From contig CAJUKU010000001.1 in assembly GCA_910587425.1 (NCBI GenBank), forward strand, positions 1-54,917: a DNA stretch of 54,917 nt. Direction: 5' to 3'. Source of the stretch: an uncultured Muribaculaceae bacterium. GTDB lineage: Bacteria > Bacteroidota > Bacteroidia > Bacteroidales > Muribaculaceae. Shown here piece after piece: positions 35,301 through 43,135 of the stretch (its first letter is position 1; each line of letters opens with the position of its first letter). The notes below the pieces were generated by a model. The model saw nothing but the letters and a program-made list of their open reading frames with translations. It had not been told where the DNA came from and searched no databases. Made by a program: the position numbers and the translations under genes.

Positions 35301-35568
35301 AGACCTCCGTATTGCCGTCGTAATGACCGGTGAAGGCAATCTTCGAACCGTCGGGTGAGAAACGTGGAAACATCTCGTAGCCCTCGTGCGAGGTGAGGCG
35401 TCGCGCCTCGCCTCCTGTGATAGGAGCCGTGTAGAGATCGCCGGCGTAGGTGAAAACCACCTCGCGACCGTTGGTTGACGGGAACCTCAGCAGACGCCCC
35501 TCGGTAGAGGCAGCCTGTGCTCCCGCGCCGCAGAGCAACAATGCTGCGGCAATCAGTTTGTGATTCAT
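32326..35568 (-). CDS. Tricorn-like S41 protease with beta-propellers and PDZ
   Basis: The protein has 1080 aa with a signal peptide ending GAQAAS. WD40-like (PD40) repeats such as FPRFSPDGSKIAFTG and VTWSPDGKSIVY fill about 35-640 and form one or two propellers. A linker rich in Lys/Asp follows. The C-terminal half has a C1-like region with GH at His742, a PDZ domain (about 760-850) and the S41 core with YSASDGDLF. Ser965-Asp966 and Glu1024 fit the tricorn catalytic arrangement. It should degrade oligopeptides in the periplasm. A CAAAGGTA (minus-strand TACCTTTG) lies at 35655-35662. Confidence 0.9.
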   Translation of the reverse strand: MNHKLIAAALLLCGAGAQAASTEGRLLRFPSTNGREVVFTYAGDLYTAPITGGEARRLTSHEGYEMFPRFSPDGSKIAFTGHYDGNTEVYLIDRNGGQPQRLTYTATNARDDIGDRMGPNNIVMTWSPDGKSIVYRNRIGDGFTGRLWTVSPEGGMPADIPLPEGGFCSYSPDGKKLAYNRVMREFRNWKYYRGGMADDIWVYDPEAKSVKNITENPAQDIIPMWIGDEIFFISDRDMTMNLFVYNTRTGKTEKVTDYTDYDIKFPSTDGKRIVFENGGWIYSFDPATRKAEKIDIRMAPEANQARQEHKNVERYVTAASISPDGERLAVTARGEVFDVPAAKGVTRNITRTPGANERGAEWSPDGKSIAYISDRTGETEIWLQSAAGGEPKQLTTGNDTYIRSLQWSPDSRHILYTDRKNRIVEVDPVAATKRTVTQNPESEFYDVSYSPDSRWITYTRPESNNMSVVYVRNLADGREIAVTEKWYDSSSPRFSADGRYLIFTSARDFNPIYSRTEWNHAYGAMDGVYMALLKADTPSPLLPTDGAASADKPEDTKDAKAAKGGKNSSATAGVTVEIDADGLPGRIIRLPLPTGRYGSFYSDGKKVWYSSGRDTKQFDLATQKEETVAEGARMEVSADGKRALFSKGGKLYSVAMPAGKANLSDAVDLSDMVAVVDYPQEWAQIFDETWRAFRDGFYLENMHGTDWKAIREKYAQLLPYAKTRLDLNYIIGAMIAELACGHAYVNPGETVRPENISMGLLGAELSRDKSGFYRIDRILPGGVYSEKLRSPLAEPGVGVKAGDFITAVDGVPVTETSNIYSLLIGKADKLTELTVNSKAAAGGRKVVIRPIDNEEPLYHYEWVQNNIRKVEEATDGRVGYIYVPDMGPEGLNEFARYFYPQLDKEALIIDDRANGGGNVSPMLIERLMRKPYRLTMSRTSSKVGTVPDAAHVGPKVLLINKYSASDGDLFPWSFKANKLGTVIGTRTWGGIIGISGSLPYMDGTDVRVPFFTNFDAETGEWIVENHGVEPDILIDNDPIREQAGEDQQLNEAIRVALEQVKDRKPLPKVPAPRTFKDLGL

Positions 35569-35706
35569 AATGTGATTGGTGTTACAGATAAATCATTGTC
35601 AAGTGGTGCCAAGACGGCTGATGCACTCTGTGGCATAATTGTGCATACCGATGGCAAAGGTAACTTTTTTGAGGCATACCACATCAATGAAACAGAAAAA
35701 TAGATG

Positions 35707-35714
35707 TAATTTTG
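35707..35714 (+). promoter_or_regulatory. Minus-7 element abutting the TIGR04076 gene
   Basis: TAATTTTG ends 4 nt before the ATG at 35719; no clear minus-33 TTTG is seen. Possible leaderless start. Confidence 0.45.
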
Positions 35715-35718
35715 CTGC

Positions 35719-36213
35719 ATGAAACAGCATGACACGAACGTTGACACCGGGCGCCGTCGCTTCTGCCGACTCGCCGCTCTCGCCGTGGCTGCGATGTCGG
35801 TTCCAAAGGTGGCACATGCCGCGGGAACGAGACACGACAGCGGCGAGAAGCTGCCTGACAGCGGACGTTGCAGCCTGCGCGTTGTGCGTTGCCACTGCTT
35901 CACCGATCTCCAAAGCCACTATCTTTCCGACCCGGAAGCTGGCGGATGCACCGCGTTCACTCCCGGACAGGAGATCGGGATTTCTGCGGCTGATATAGCT
36001 GCGGTCGACAGTTCCGGCACACTCCACGGCGTGAAAATCTGTCCTCTCGCCTGGCAAGTGTTACGTCCGCACATCATATCCACTCTACGCGCCTCGACGG
36101 GCGATTCATCTGCCTCAACTATGGATCTATGCACCGAAAGCACCGACGGATCCATACTGCTATGCTGCCCATCCGGCACGCGCCCTGTTACGTTTGCCAT
36201 AGCCTCCGTATAA
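35719..36213 (+). CDS. TIGR04076-like protein with a Tat signal
   Basis: The protein has 164 aa. The N-terminus TGRRRFCRLAALAVAAM with AHA at the end resembles a twin-arginine signal, which would export a folded, cofactor-bearing protein. The mature part follows the TIGR04076 pattern: LRVVRCHCFTDLQSHYL, FTPGQEIGI, CPLAWQVLRPHI and the end CCPSGTRPVTFAIASV. Function of the family is unknown. Several conserved Cys suggest metal binding. It is a single gene, convergent with tyrS. Confidence 0.7.
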   Translation: MKQHDTNVDTGRRRFCRLAALAVAAMSVPKVAHAAGTRHDSGEKLPDSGRCSLRVVRCHCFTDLQSHYLSDPEAGGCTAFTPGQEIGISAADIAAVDSSGTLHGVKICPLAWQVLRPHIISTLRASTGDSSASTMDLCTESTDGSILLCCPSGTRPVTFAIASV

Positions 36214-36218
36214 ACAAT

Positions 36219-36250
36219 AAGGCGGCGCGTCAACAAAGACACACCGCCTT
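36219..36250. terminator. Terminator between TIGR04076-like gene and tyrS
   Basis: Stem of 7 bp (36219-36225 with 36244-36250), continuing with two mismatches to a 13-position stem; shares the GGCGG...GACACACCGCC sequence with other terminators here. Confidence 0.65.
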
Positions 36251-36289
36251 ACTGTATGTTTCAATCCGGCAGCTGACCGCCGGAAGCAA

Positions 36290-37585
36290 TCAGTCGGCTA
36301 TGATAAGCGCATAGTTTTTCTTACCGCGCTGGGCGAGGAGATATTTACCGTTGAGCAGGTCGGCAGAGGTCACCACCTGGAACGGATCGGCAACTTTCTC
36401 CTTATTTATAGACAGACCACCCTGCTGTGTCATCTTTCGCATCTCGCCTTTGGAGGGGAAGAATGCGGCAGCCTCAGTCAGCAGGTCGACAAGTTTAATG
36501 CCTTCGCCGTCAAACAGGCGAGCATCAACCTTAAACTGGGGCACACCTTCCATAACCTGCAGGAGCGTGGTCTCGTCAAGACGGTGCAACGCCTCACCGG
36601 CATGGTTGCTGAACAGTATCTGCGAAGCCTCGACAGCGGCATCGTAGTCAGCCTGCGAGTGCACCATGACTGTGATCTCGCGTGCGAGACGCTTCTGCAG
36701 CGGTCGCTGACCGGGATCAGCAGCCTGCTGGGCGACAAGCTCCTCGATCTCCTCACGCGTCAGTTCGGTGAAGATCTTGATGTACTTTTCGGCATCGGCA
36801 TCGGAAACATTGAGCCAGAACTGGTAGAACTTATAAGGTGAAGTGTAACGCGGATCGAGCCATACGTTACCGCTCTCGGTCTTTCCGAACTTTCCACCGT
36901 CAGCCTTCGTGATGAGCGGACATGTTAGGGCGAATGCCTCGCCGCCGGTGGTGCGGCGTATAAGTTCCGTGCCGGTAGTGATATTACCCCACTGGTCAGA
37001 GCCGCCGAGCTGCAGACGGCAACCTTTCTCGCGATACAGGTTGAGGAAGTCGTAGCCCTGCACGAGCTGATAGGAGAACTCGGTGAACGACATGCCCTGC
37101 TGGCTCTCGCCCGACAGACGCTTCTTGACCGAATCCTTAGCCATCATGTAGTTTACGGTGATATGCTTGCCTATGTCGCGGATGAAGTCGAGAAACGAGA
37201 AGTTTTTCATCCAGTCATAGTTGTTGACCATCTCGGCGGCATTGGGCGCGGTGCTGTCGAAATCAAGGAATTTCGCAAGCTGACGCTTGATAGCCTCCTG
37301 ATTATGGCGGAGAGTCTGCTCATCAAGCAGCTTGCGCTCCTGGCTCTTCATCGAGGGGTCGCCGATCATGCCGGTAGCACCACCCACAAGCGCGATGGGC
37401 TTATGTCCAGAACGCTGGAAATGCTTGAGCATCATCACTCCCACGAGATGACCTATATGCAGAGAGTCAGCCGTAGGGTCAATGCCAAGGTAAGCCGTGG
37501 TCATCTCCTTCTTGAGCTGCTCGTCGGTGCCGGGCATCATCTGGTGGATCATGCCTCGCCAAGTAAGTTCTTCTATGAAATCCAT
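36290..37585 (-). CDS. tyrS: Tyrosyl-tRNA synthetase
   Basis: The protein has 431 aa from Met 37585 (MDFIEELTWRG); the frame upstream is not conserved-looking. Class I motifs are LHIGHL (HIGH) and KFGKTESG (KMSKS equivalent), with YDFLNLYREKGCRLQLGGSDQWGN in between. The C-terminus carries an S4 RNA-binding domain. It charges tRNA-Tyr. A TAACTTTG minus-7 element (37627-37634 on the minus strand) lies about 42 nt upstream. Confidence 0.95.
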   Translation of the reverse strand: MDFIEELTWRGMIHQMMPGTDEQLKKEMTTAYLGIDPTADSLHIGHLVGVMMLKHFQRSGHKPIALVGGATGMIGDPSMKSQERKLLDEQTLRHNQEAIKRQLAKFLDFDSTAPNAAEMVNNYDWMKNFSFLDFIRDIGKHITVNYMMAKDSVKKRLSGESQQGMSFTEFSYQLVQGYDFLNLYREKGCRLQLGGSDQWGNITTGTELIRRTTGGEAFALTCPLITKADGGKFGKTESGNVWLDPRYTSPYKFYQFWLNVSDADAEKYIKIFTELTREEIEELVAQQAADPGQRPLQKRLAREITVMVHSQADYDAAVEASQILFSNHAGEALHRLDETTLLQVMEGVPQFKVDARLFDGEGIKLVDLLTEAAAFFPSKGEMRKMTQQGGLSINKEKVADPFQVVTSADLLNGKYLLAQRGKKNYALIIAD

Positions 37586-37857
37586 ATTATGAATTAGGTG
37601 TTTACTCTTATTTATTCTTGCAGCCGCAAAGTTACTGCTTTTTTCCCAATACCGCACCTATCACCACCATTTCAAATCTTTTTACTTCTTAATTCCTTTT
37701 TCTTTATATTTTTATTGGTTTAGCCGAAACCAGTATGATATTGATAATATAAGATGGCTTTTAACATGTACTGACAACTGTATGATTACTTTTCAATAAT
37801 CTCTAAAGGAGAACAATATCTTTATTTTATTATCGTTTGTTTTTAAACGTTTAGTAA

Positions 37858-38901
37858 ATGATAACACCCAACAAAGTCCCATATGTAATACCTACGCCTA
37901 ACAACATGGGCGTTATCAGGTATCTACTGGCTTTCGCCGTGATTGTCGCACATTTCAACACCTTGGTCGGTGGAAATATATGGTTTCCAATCACGAGCTA
38001 TTCAGGCGTAGGTGGCTTCTTCGCATTGAGCGGATTTTTAATTTACGGAAGTTTCCTCAAACATAGGGACACATGGCGTTATGTACGTCATAGGGCTTTG
38101 CGCATACTTCCCGCATATTGGGCTACAGTGCTTATTTTTGCTATAGGTCTTGTGTCGGTATCCACTCTCCCGGCATGTGAATACTTCATGAGTCCGGGAT
38201 TCTGGAAATACCTAATTGCCAACATCTGTTTTCTTAACTTTATAGAACCGACCCTTCCCGGAGTATTCTCAGACTTAGCGCGACCAGCTGTCAATGTGTC
38301 GTTGTGGACAATGAAAGTCGAATGGATGCTCTATCTTTCCGTACCGATGATAGCGCATCTGATTTGCAAGACCCGTCGCCAACCGGTAGTAATATTCATA
38401 AGCCTATTTGTGGTCTCCATAGCTTATCGTCTTCTTTTCAATCAGCTTTACGACCATACCGGTAATGAAATATACCAAATATTAGGACGCCAGTTCATAG
38501 GTCAGCTTATGTATTTTTACATAGGCGTGATCATCTATTACTATTACGATGCTTTCATGCATTATAAATGGATGATAATTACCTGTAGCGCAGCTCTGAT
38601 GTTAGCCGGCGAGTATATACCTTATTTCAACGAAGTGCTCCATCCATTAGCTTTCGGTTCGCTTGTGATATGGTTCTCAATGGTGGGCAGATGGGGAACC
38701 TTCGAAGGACGACGCGATAATGTCTCATATAATATGTATCTTGTGCACGGACCAGTGCTTCAACTTGCCGCCCATTTCAGGCTCGACTCTCTCCTCGGCA
38801 TATGGGGGTGCTTCTTTACATCTCTGCTCGCAATTGTACTACTATCCTTCGCCATAAACACCTGTATTGAGAAACCAATACAACTCCGGCTACGCAATTG
38901 A
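37858..38901 (+). CDS. Acyltransferase family 3 membrane protein
   Basis: The protein has 347 aa and about ten hydrophobic helices. The N-terminal RYLLAFAVIVAHF holds the conserved His of acyltransferase-3, followed by GVGGFFALSGFLI and RHRALRILPAYW. The family transfers acetyl or other acyl groups to sugars of surface polysaccharides or lipids. The gene is more AT-rich than its neighbours and stands alone, with no adjacent polysaccharide genes, so the acceptor is unknown. Confidence 0.85.
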   Translation: MITPNKVPYVIPTPNNMGVIRYLLAFAVIVAHFNTLVGGNIWFPITSYSGVGGFFALSGFLIYGSFLKHRDTWRYVRHRALRILPAYWATVLIFAIGLVSVSTLPACEYFMSPGFWKYLIANICFLNFIEPTLPGVFSDLARPAVNVSLWTMKVEWMLYLSVPMIAHLICKTRRQPVVIFISLFVVSIAYRLLFNQLYDHTGNEIYQILGRQFIGQLMYFYIGVIIYYYYDAFMHYKWMIITCSAALMLAGEYIPYFNEVLHPLAFGSLVIWFSMVGRWGTFEGRRDNVSYNMYLVHGPVLQLAAHFRLDSLLGIWGCFFTSLLAIVLLSFAINTCIEKPIQLRLRN

Positions 38902-38993
38902 TGCATGGCGGTGTATCAGGATATGAGAGCGTAGTGATAAGTTTTTTCTGCATTTTTTTCATACCTTAGCCGCATTAATTCAACAAGAGCATA

Positions 38994-40226
38994 ATGACAC
39001 GCATAACAATTGCCATTACAATAGCAATATCCGCACTCAGCTGCATGTATTCATGTTCAGCGGGAAGTCATGTGGATAACAAAGAGATCCTCGACTACTG
39101 CGACATAATCGCATCGCACGACATAATAAACAACGACACTGTGATCTCATGCCATCTCGACCGTATTGACACAGACAAAACGATCAGACTGCCGCTGAGC
39201 TCACTTGTCGACTCTCTTGAGGTCATTGTACTCGAAGATAAGGAAGAGGCAATGTGCGGCATGGGACCGGTATGGGTTTCCGACAACTATATACTGACTT
39301 CGGCAGGTATGCGCAACAGCGCGTCGCTACTGTTCCGCCGAGACGGATCATTTGTAGGAAAACTCGGAGATCTCGGCAATGGGCCGGGGGAATACCGGTT
39401 CTCAATCTTCCAACGGCAGATCGACGAGAACGCCGGACGCGTCTATCTCTACAGCTTCACCGATCCCTACATACTGATGTATGACCTCCGGTGCAATTTC
39501 TTGAGAGAGATACCGTTGGCGCATCATCCCAAAAGCGAACGCGTGGAATTTTTTGCCGACTATGACAAAAATGAAACTGATGTATTCCTGTTCATCTGTC
39601 CGGAAGAAACTGACACACTCATAACCACATTCCGCCAGACACTTGACGGCACAATCATAGACGAGCATTGTCATGCCGGACTCAGCGACAAGACCAAAGA
39701 GCACGGTTTTGACTACGGCAGCATCAACACCATTCTGAAAGACCGCGACAATATCCTTTTCACACCGCACCACGACAAAACGCCAAACGACACAATTTTA
39801 CAATACGACAGAAGAAACTGTAAACTCACTCCCCGCTTCACTGTCGCAGGTGCATCAGAAGATACCAACGTACAGCTGACATACATGTCGGGACTTTACT
39901 TCACGATCGCCTATGATGCGTCAGGCGTCCGGACTATAGTCACTGACCCCAGGACTCTCAAGGGCAGCGTATGCGAGATCTACAACGATATGCTCGGAGG
40001 AATAGACTTGTCGGAAGGCTGCGCCGGACAACTGTGCAACGCTCTCTATAACAATAACTACGGTTTTGCCTGGATGTATGACTCCGGCGATTTCACCGAT
40101 GCTATCGGAGCCAGACTTGCCGAAGATATAACTGAAGATGAACGGGACCGGCTCAACGCCCTATTGGCTGATATTCCTGCGGAAGGCAACAATATCGTCG
40201 TGTTGGGCAGATCAAAACAGCAGTAA
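38994..40226 (+). CDS. 6-bladed beta-propeller lipoprotein
   Basis: The protein has 410 aa. A lipoprotein signal (IAISALSCMYSCSAGS) is followed by repeated blade-like segments, for example RRDGSFVGKLGDLGNGPGEY, typical of the Bacteroidota 6-bladed beta-propeller lipoprotein family (DUF4934/BF3164-like). The function of the family is unknown. A TACCTTAG element at 38962-38969 may be its promoter. Confidence 0.75.
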   Translation: MTRITIAITIAISALSCMYSCSAGSHVDNKEILDYCDIIASHDIINNDTVISCHLDRIDTDKTIRLPLSSLVDSLEVIVLEDKEEAMCGMGPVWVSDNYILTSAGMRNSASLLFRRDGSFVGKLGDLGNGPGEYRFSIFQRQIDENAGRVYLYSFTDPYILMYDLRCNFLREIPLAHHPKSERVEFFADYDKNETDVFLFICPEETDTLITTFRQTLDGTIIDEHCHAGLSDKTKEHGFDYGSINTILKDRDNILFTPHHDKTPNDTILQYDRRNCKLTPRFTVAGASEDTNVQLTYMSGLYFTIAYDASGVRTIVTDPRTLKGSVCEIYNDMLGGIDLSEGCAGQLCNALYNNNYGFAWMYDSGDFTDAIGARLAEDITEDERDRLNALLADIPAEGNNIVVLGRSKQQ

Positions 40227-40321
40227 TTGCCGCATCCGGCATCTTAAGCATATTACATTGTGGAAGCATGCGCCGAAAAGCGGGGAAAAATGGTTGAAAA
40301 TTATTCATTGAGTGCGAAAAA

Positions 40322-40353
40322 TTTGTGTAATTGCGGAAAAATCCGTTACTTTG
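40322..40353 (+). promoter_or_regulatory. Promoter of the rpmB operon
   Basis: TTTG (40322-40325), 20 nt, TTACTTTG (40346-40353). Confidence 0.75.
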
Positions 40354-40362
40354 CACTCTGTT

Positions 40363-40437
40363 TTGTGGCACCTCCTGTAAAGCGGGCAGAAAAGATGCAG
40401 CTGCCGGTGATATGAGAAAGGGACACGGCGGCCACAA
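40363..40437 (+). promoter_or_regulatory. Long-range stem in the rpmB leader
   Basis: TTGTGGC (40363-40369) can pair with GCCACAA (40431-40437), extendable to about 10 bp with one mismatch, in the 5' leader of the L28/L33 operon. This is the usual place for ribosomal-protein autoregulation. Confidence 0.4.
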
Positions 40438-40485
40438 GACCAAACCGTTAAAATATTAACAACGAGCTAAATAACTTCAACTGCC

Positions 40486-40743
40486 ATGTCAAAGATTTGT
40501 CAAATCACAGGCAAGAAGGCGATGGTGGGCAACAACGTCTCACACTCAAAGCGCCGCACAAAACGCAAATTCAACGTAAATCTCTTCACCAAGAAGTTCT
40601 TCTGGGTTGAGGAGCAGTGCTGGATCTCCCTCACAATCTCAGCTGCAGGTCTCCGCACCATCAACAAGAAAGGTCTCAACGCAGCTATCAAGGAAGCAGC
40701 CCGCCAGGGTTATTTAACCGAAATCAAAACAATAGCATACTGA
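40486..40743 (+). CDS. rpmB: 50S ribosomal protein L28
   Basis: The protein has 85 aa with the typical start MSKICQITGKKAMVGNNVSH and KRKFNVNL motif. It is part of the large ribosomal subunit. It is first in an operon with rpmG (7 bp apart) and a DUF4295 gene, the standard Bacteroidota arrangement. Confidence 0.97.
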   Translation: MSKICQITGKKAMVGNNVSHSKRRTKRKFNVNLFTKKFFWVEEQCWISLTISAAGLRTINKKGLNAAIKEAARQGYLTEIKTIAY

Positions 40744-40750
40744 TCACGCC

Positions 40751-40939
40751 ATGGCAAAGAAAGCAAAAGGAAATCGCGTGCAGGTAATCCTCGAATGCAC
40801 AGAGCACAAGGCGAGCGGAATGCCCGGCACCTCACGCTACATTACCACCAAGAACCGCAAGAACACCCAAGAGCGTCTTGAGCTGAAGAAATACAACCCG
40901 ATCCTCAAGAAGGTCACCGTTCACAAAGAAATAAAATAA
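40751..40939 (+). CDS. rpmG: 50S ribosomal protein L33
   Basis: The protein has 62 aa: MAKKAKGNRVQVILECTEHK ... YITTKNRKNT ... LKKYNPILKKVTVHKEIK. Only one Cys remains, so this is the zinc-free type. It lies 7 bp after rpmB. Confidence 0.97.
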   Translation: MAKKAKGNRVQVILECTEHKASGMPGTSRYITTKNRKNTQERLELKKYNPILKKVTVHKEIK

Positions 40940-40949
40940 GATCTGAGAT

Positions 40950-41099
40950 ATGGCAAAGAAAACCGTAGCATCACTTCAGAAAGGTGAAGGACGCACCTAC
41001 AGCAAAGTTATCCGCGTTGTAAAATCCGCCAAGACCGGTGCTTACACTTTCCAGGAACAAATGGTTCCGAACGACGCGGTGAAGGATCTCCTGAAATAA
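40950..41099 (+). CDS. DUF4295 small protein
   Basis: A 49-aa protein, MAKKTVASLQKGEGRTYSKV ... NDAVKDLLK, matching the DUF4295 family that follows L33 in Bacteroidota. It is basic and probably ribosome-associated; the function is unknown. It starts 10 bp after rpmG and ends before a strong terminator. Confidence 0.92.
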   Translation: MAKKTVASLQKGEGRTYSKVIRVVKSAKTGAYTFQEQMVPNDAVKDLLK

Positions 41100-41124
41100 T
41101 AGGATACAATACATACCGTACACG

Positions 41125-41157
41125 CTCCGATGCGCACCGCGCATCGGAGTTTTTTTT
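41125..41157 (+). terminator. Terminator of the rpmB-rpmG-DUF4295 operon
   Basis: A perfect 10-bp stem (41125-41134 with 41140-41149) followed by T8. Confidence 0.95.
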
Positions 41158-41177
41158 ATATGGGTGGTTGTGGGAGG

Positions 41178-41214
41178 CGGAGGTATGGCGCGAGCGCAGC
41201 GCAGCCTACCTCCG
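41178..41214 (-). repeat. 37-bp palindromic intergenic repeat, copy 3 (inverted)
   Basis: Exact reverse complement of 3074-3110. Faces copy 4 at 41561-41597. Confidence 0.8.
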
Positions 41215-41326
41215 TAAAGTCTGCACCCATCATAGTAAAGTTGCGCACCTCCGAAGCACCATAGATACTGCAGTCCACTACAACCCCACTCGGTCAATGT
41301 CGCGCCATGCGCTCCATCAACACGGG

Positions 41327-41455
41327 TGGGGTTTACCATGTTGCGCCTCTCCGAGGCGTGGAGTGACAACCACACGATGAAGTGCGAGCGCAGCGGGGAG
41401 AAACAACACTTGCAAGGCGAGAGCGAGTCGGAGACTCGCAACATGGTAAACCCCA
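41327..41455. repeat. 19-bp perfect inverted repeat inside a larger palindrome
   Basis: TGGGGTTTACCATGTTGCG (41327-41345) and its exact reverse complement (41437-41455), extendable outward with a few mismatches. It is nested between the two facing copies of the 37-bp repeat (41178-41214 and 41561-41597). Further pairings of partial similarity join 41215-41270 to 41517-41560. No protein-like frame is present. The whole 41178-41597 block is an imperfect palindrome between two convergent ribosomal operons. Confidence 0.75.
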
Positions 41456-41560
41456 TACGTGTAGTTGAGCACGCAGTGCATACTACCGTGTGGGGATCAG
41501 GAGGACACAACCCACAGATAGCGCTTCGGAGATGCGCAACTTTTATGGATGCGGGTTGAT

Positions 41561-41597
41561 CGGAGGTAGGCTGCGCTGCGCTCGCGCCATACCTCCG
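41561..41597 (+). repeat. 37-bp palindromic intergenic repeat, copy 4
   Basis: Identical to 3074-3110, with the C-rich tail downstream. Confidence 0.8.
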
Positions 41598-41660
41598 CCC
41601 CTACAACTGCCTCTGCAGCCGCCTTGCAGCTATCTCTACAACCGTCCTACAAGCGCCATT

Positions 41661-41703
41661 AAGAAACAAAGCAGGCGGTGTGTCGCAATGACACACCGCC
41701 TGC
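41661..41703 (-). terminator. Terminator of the thrS-infC-rpmI-rplT operon
   Basis: A perfect 14-bp stem (41690-41703 with 41671-41684) followed on the minus strand by TTTGTTTCTT. Confidence 0.9.
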
Positions 41704-41729
41704 CGGTATCGTTGGTTCAGGACGCCTGA

Positions 41730-42080
41730 TTATGCGCCTTTCACTTTGTCGACGATAGCTTTGAATGCCGCGGGGTTGTTGAGGGCGAGGTCGGCGAGCA
41801 CCTTGCGGTTGATCTCGATACCTGCCTTGTGGATGAGACCCATGAGCTTTGAGTAGCTGAGATCCTCCATGCGTGCTGCGGCGTTGATGCGCTGGATCCA
41901 GAGAGCGCGGAAGTTGCGCTTCTTATCCTTGCGGTCGCGGTAAGCGTAGGTGAGACCTTTCTCCCAAGTGTTCTTGGCAACGGTCCATACGTTACGGCGG
42001 CAGCCGAAGTATCCGCGGGTGAGTTTTAAGATTTTCTTTCTGCGAGCACGTGATGCTACGTGATTTACTGATCTTGGCAT
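41730..42080 (-). CDS. rplT: 50S ribosomal protein L20
   Basis: The protein has 116 aa with MPRSVNHVASRARRKKILKL and the WIQRINAAAR motif. It is an early assembly protein of the large subunit and in many bacteria represses its own operon. It is last in the operon, 138 bp after rpmI. Confidence 0.97.
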   Translation of the reverse strand: MPRSVNHVASRARRKKILKLTRGYFGCRRNVWTVAKNTWEKGLTYAYRDRKDKKRNFRALWIQRINAAARMEDLSYSKLMGLIHKAGIEINRKVLADLALNNPAAFKAIVDKVKGA

Positions 42081-42218
42081 TGTTGTGGTTTGTTTTGGAT
42101 GTCAGCGTCGCGACGTGCGCTCTGGCGTGGCGCGCTCTTTTGTGCTGTGCATCCGGTTAGTAGATGTTGTTAAAAAATCACTGAGTGTGGTTAACTGGAT
42201 TGCGGAAAACGCTTCGGT

Positions 42219-42416
42219 TTACTTCATTGCGAGAAGTGAGAGAACGCTGTTGCGGTCAGCCTTAGCCACAGTGCTGAAGTGTGTGAGGTTACGCTTCTGC
42301 TTCTTGGTCTTCTTTGTCAAGATGTGGCTTTTGAAAGCGTGTTTTCTCTTGATTTTTCCTGATCCGGTAAGGGCGAACCTCTTTTTGGCACCGGAATTAG
42401 TCTTAATCTTGGGCAT
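42219..42416 (-). CDS. rpmI: 50S ribosomal protein L35
   Basis: The protein has 65 aa: MPKIKTNSGAKKRFALTGSG, KRKHAFKSHILTKKTKKQKR. Large-subunit protein between infC and rplT in the standard order. Confidence 0.97.
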   Translation of the reverse strand: MPKIKTNSGAKKRFALTGSGKIKRKHAFKSHILTKKTKKQKRNLTHFSTVAKADRNSVLSLLAMK

Positions 42417-42509
42417 TTGGGTTAGTTGTGATTGTTATGTGATTTTTAGTTGGCTATCGCGTCACCGCAAACCTCCGCAGAGGGGTGCGCCGGCACTTCA
42501 AGCCGTTTT

Positions 42510-43106
42510 TTATTTCTTTTTGGGTGTGATCATGATGATCATCCTCTTTCCTTCAAGCTGAGGCATCTGCTCAACTTTGCCGTACTCCTCAAGATCGTTG
42601 GCGAAACGGAGGAGAAGAACCTCGCCCTGCTCCTTGAAGAGGATCGCACGACCTTTGAAAAACACGTAGGCTTTGACTTTCGCTCCCTCCTGAAGGAATC
42701 CCACGGCATGCTTCAGCTTGAAGTTGTAGTCGTGGTCATCAGTCTGGGGTCCGAAACGGATCTCCTTAACCACCACCTTGGTAGCCTTAGCCTTCTGCTC
42801 TTTCTGACGCTTCTTCTGCTGATAGAGGAATTTCTGATAGTCGAGAATCTTGCAGACGGGCGGTTCGGCTGTGGGTGAGATTTCGATGAGATCGAGTCCC
42901 TGCTCCTCGGCAATGCGGAGAGCCTGCTGGGTGGGGTAGATGCCGGCTTCCACGTTGTCGCCCACAAGACGCACTTCGCGCGCGCGGATGCGCTCGTTAA
43001 TATTGTAAGGGTCCTTCTGGGCGTTGGGGTTTCTGTCGCCTCTGCGCTGTCCGTTAGCGTTGTTAGCGGGGCGCGGACGATTGGGTATGAATGGTTTTTT
43101 CTGCAT
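42510..43106 (-). CDS. infC: Translation initiation factor IF-3
   Basis: The protein has 198 aa starting at ATG 43106, unlike the ATT start known in E. coli. The N-terminal extension is basic and Asn-rich. Then come NINERIRAREVRLVGDN, GLDLIEISPTAEPPVCKI, DYQKFLYQQKKRQKEQK and the C-terminal domain. It binds the 30S subunit and checks start-codon selection. It is 29 bp after thrS. Confidence 0.97.
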   Translation of the reverse strand: MQKKPFIPNRPRPANNANGQRRGDRNPNAQKDPYNINERIRAREVRLVGDNVEAGIYPTQQALRIAEEQGLDLIEISPTAEPPVCKILDYQKFLYQQKKRQKEQKAKATKVVVKEIRFGPQTDDHDYNFKLKHAVGFLQEGAKVKAYVFFKGRAILFKEQGEVLLLRFANDLEEYGKVEQMPQLEGKRMIIMITPKKK

Positions 43107-43135
43107 TCAGCGGGGTTGGGGATTCGTTTGTTCGG

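Noticed and set aside
34330..35358. A 342-codon plus-strand frame across the tricorn-like gene
   Set aside because: Antisense shadow of a well-supported protease gene.
40971..41510. A 179-codon minus-strand frame overlapping DUF4295 and the repeat block
   Set aside because: It translates the palindromic repeat and the antisense of a real small gene; Pro/Arg-rich strings from the same repeat also appear in other frames.
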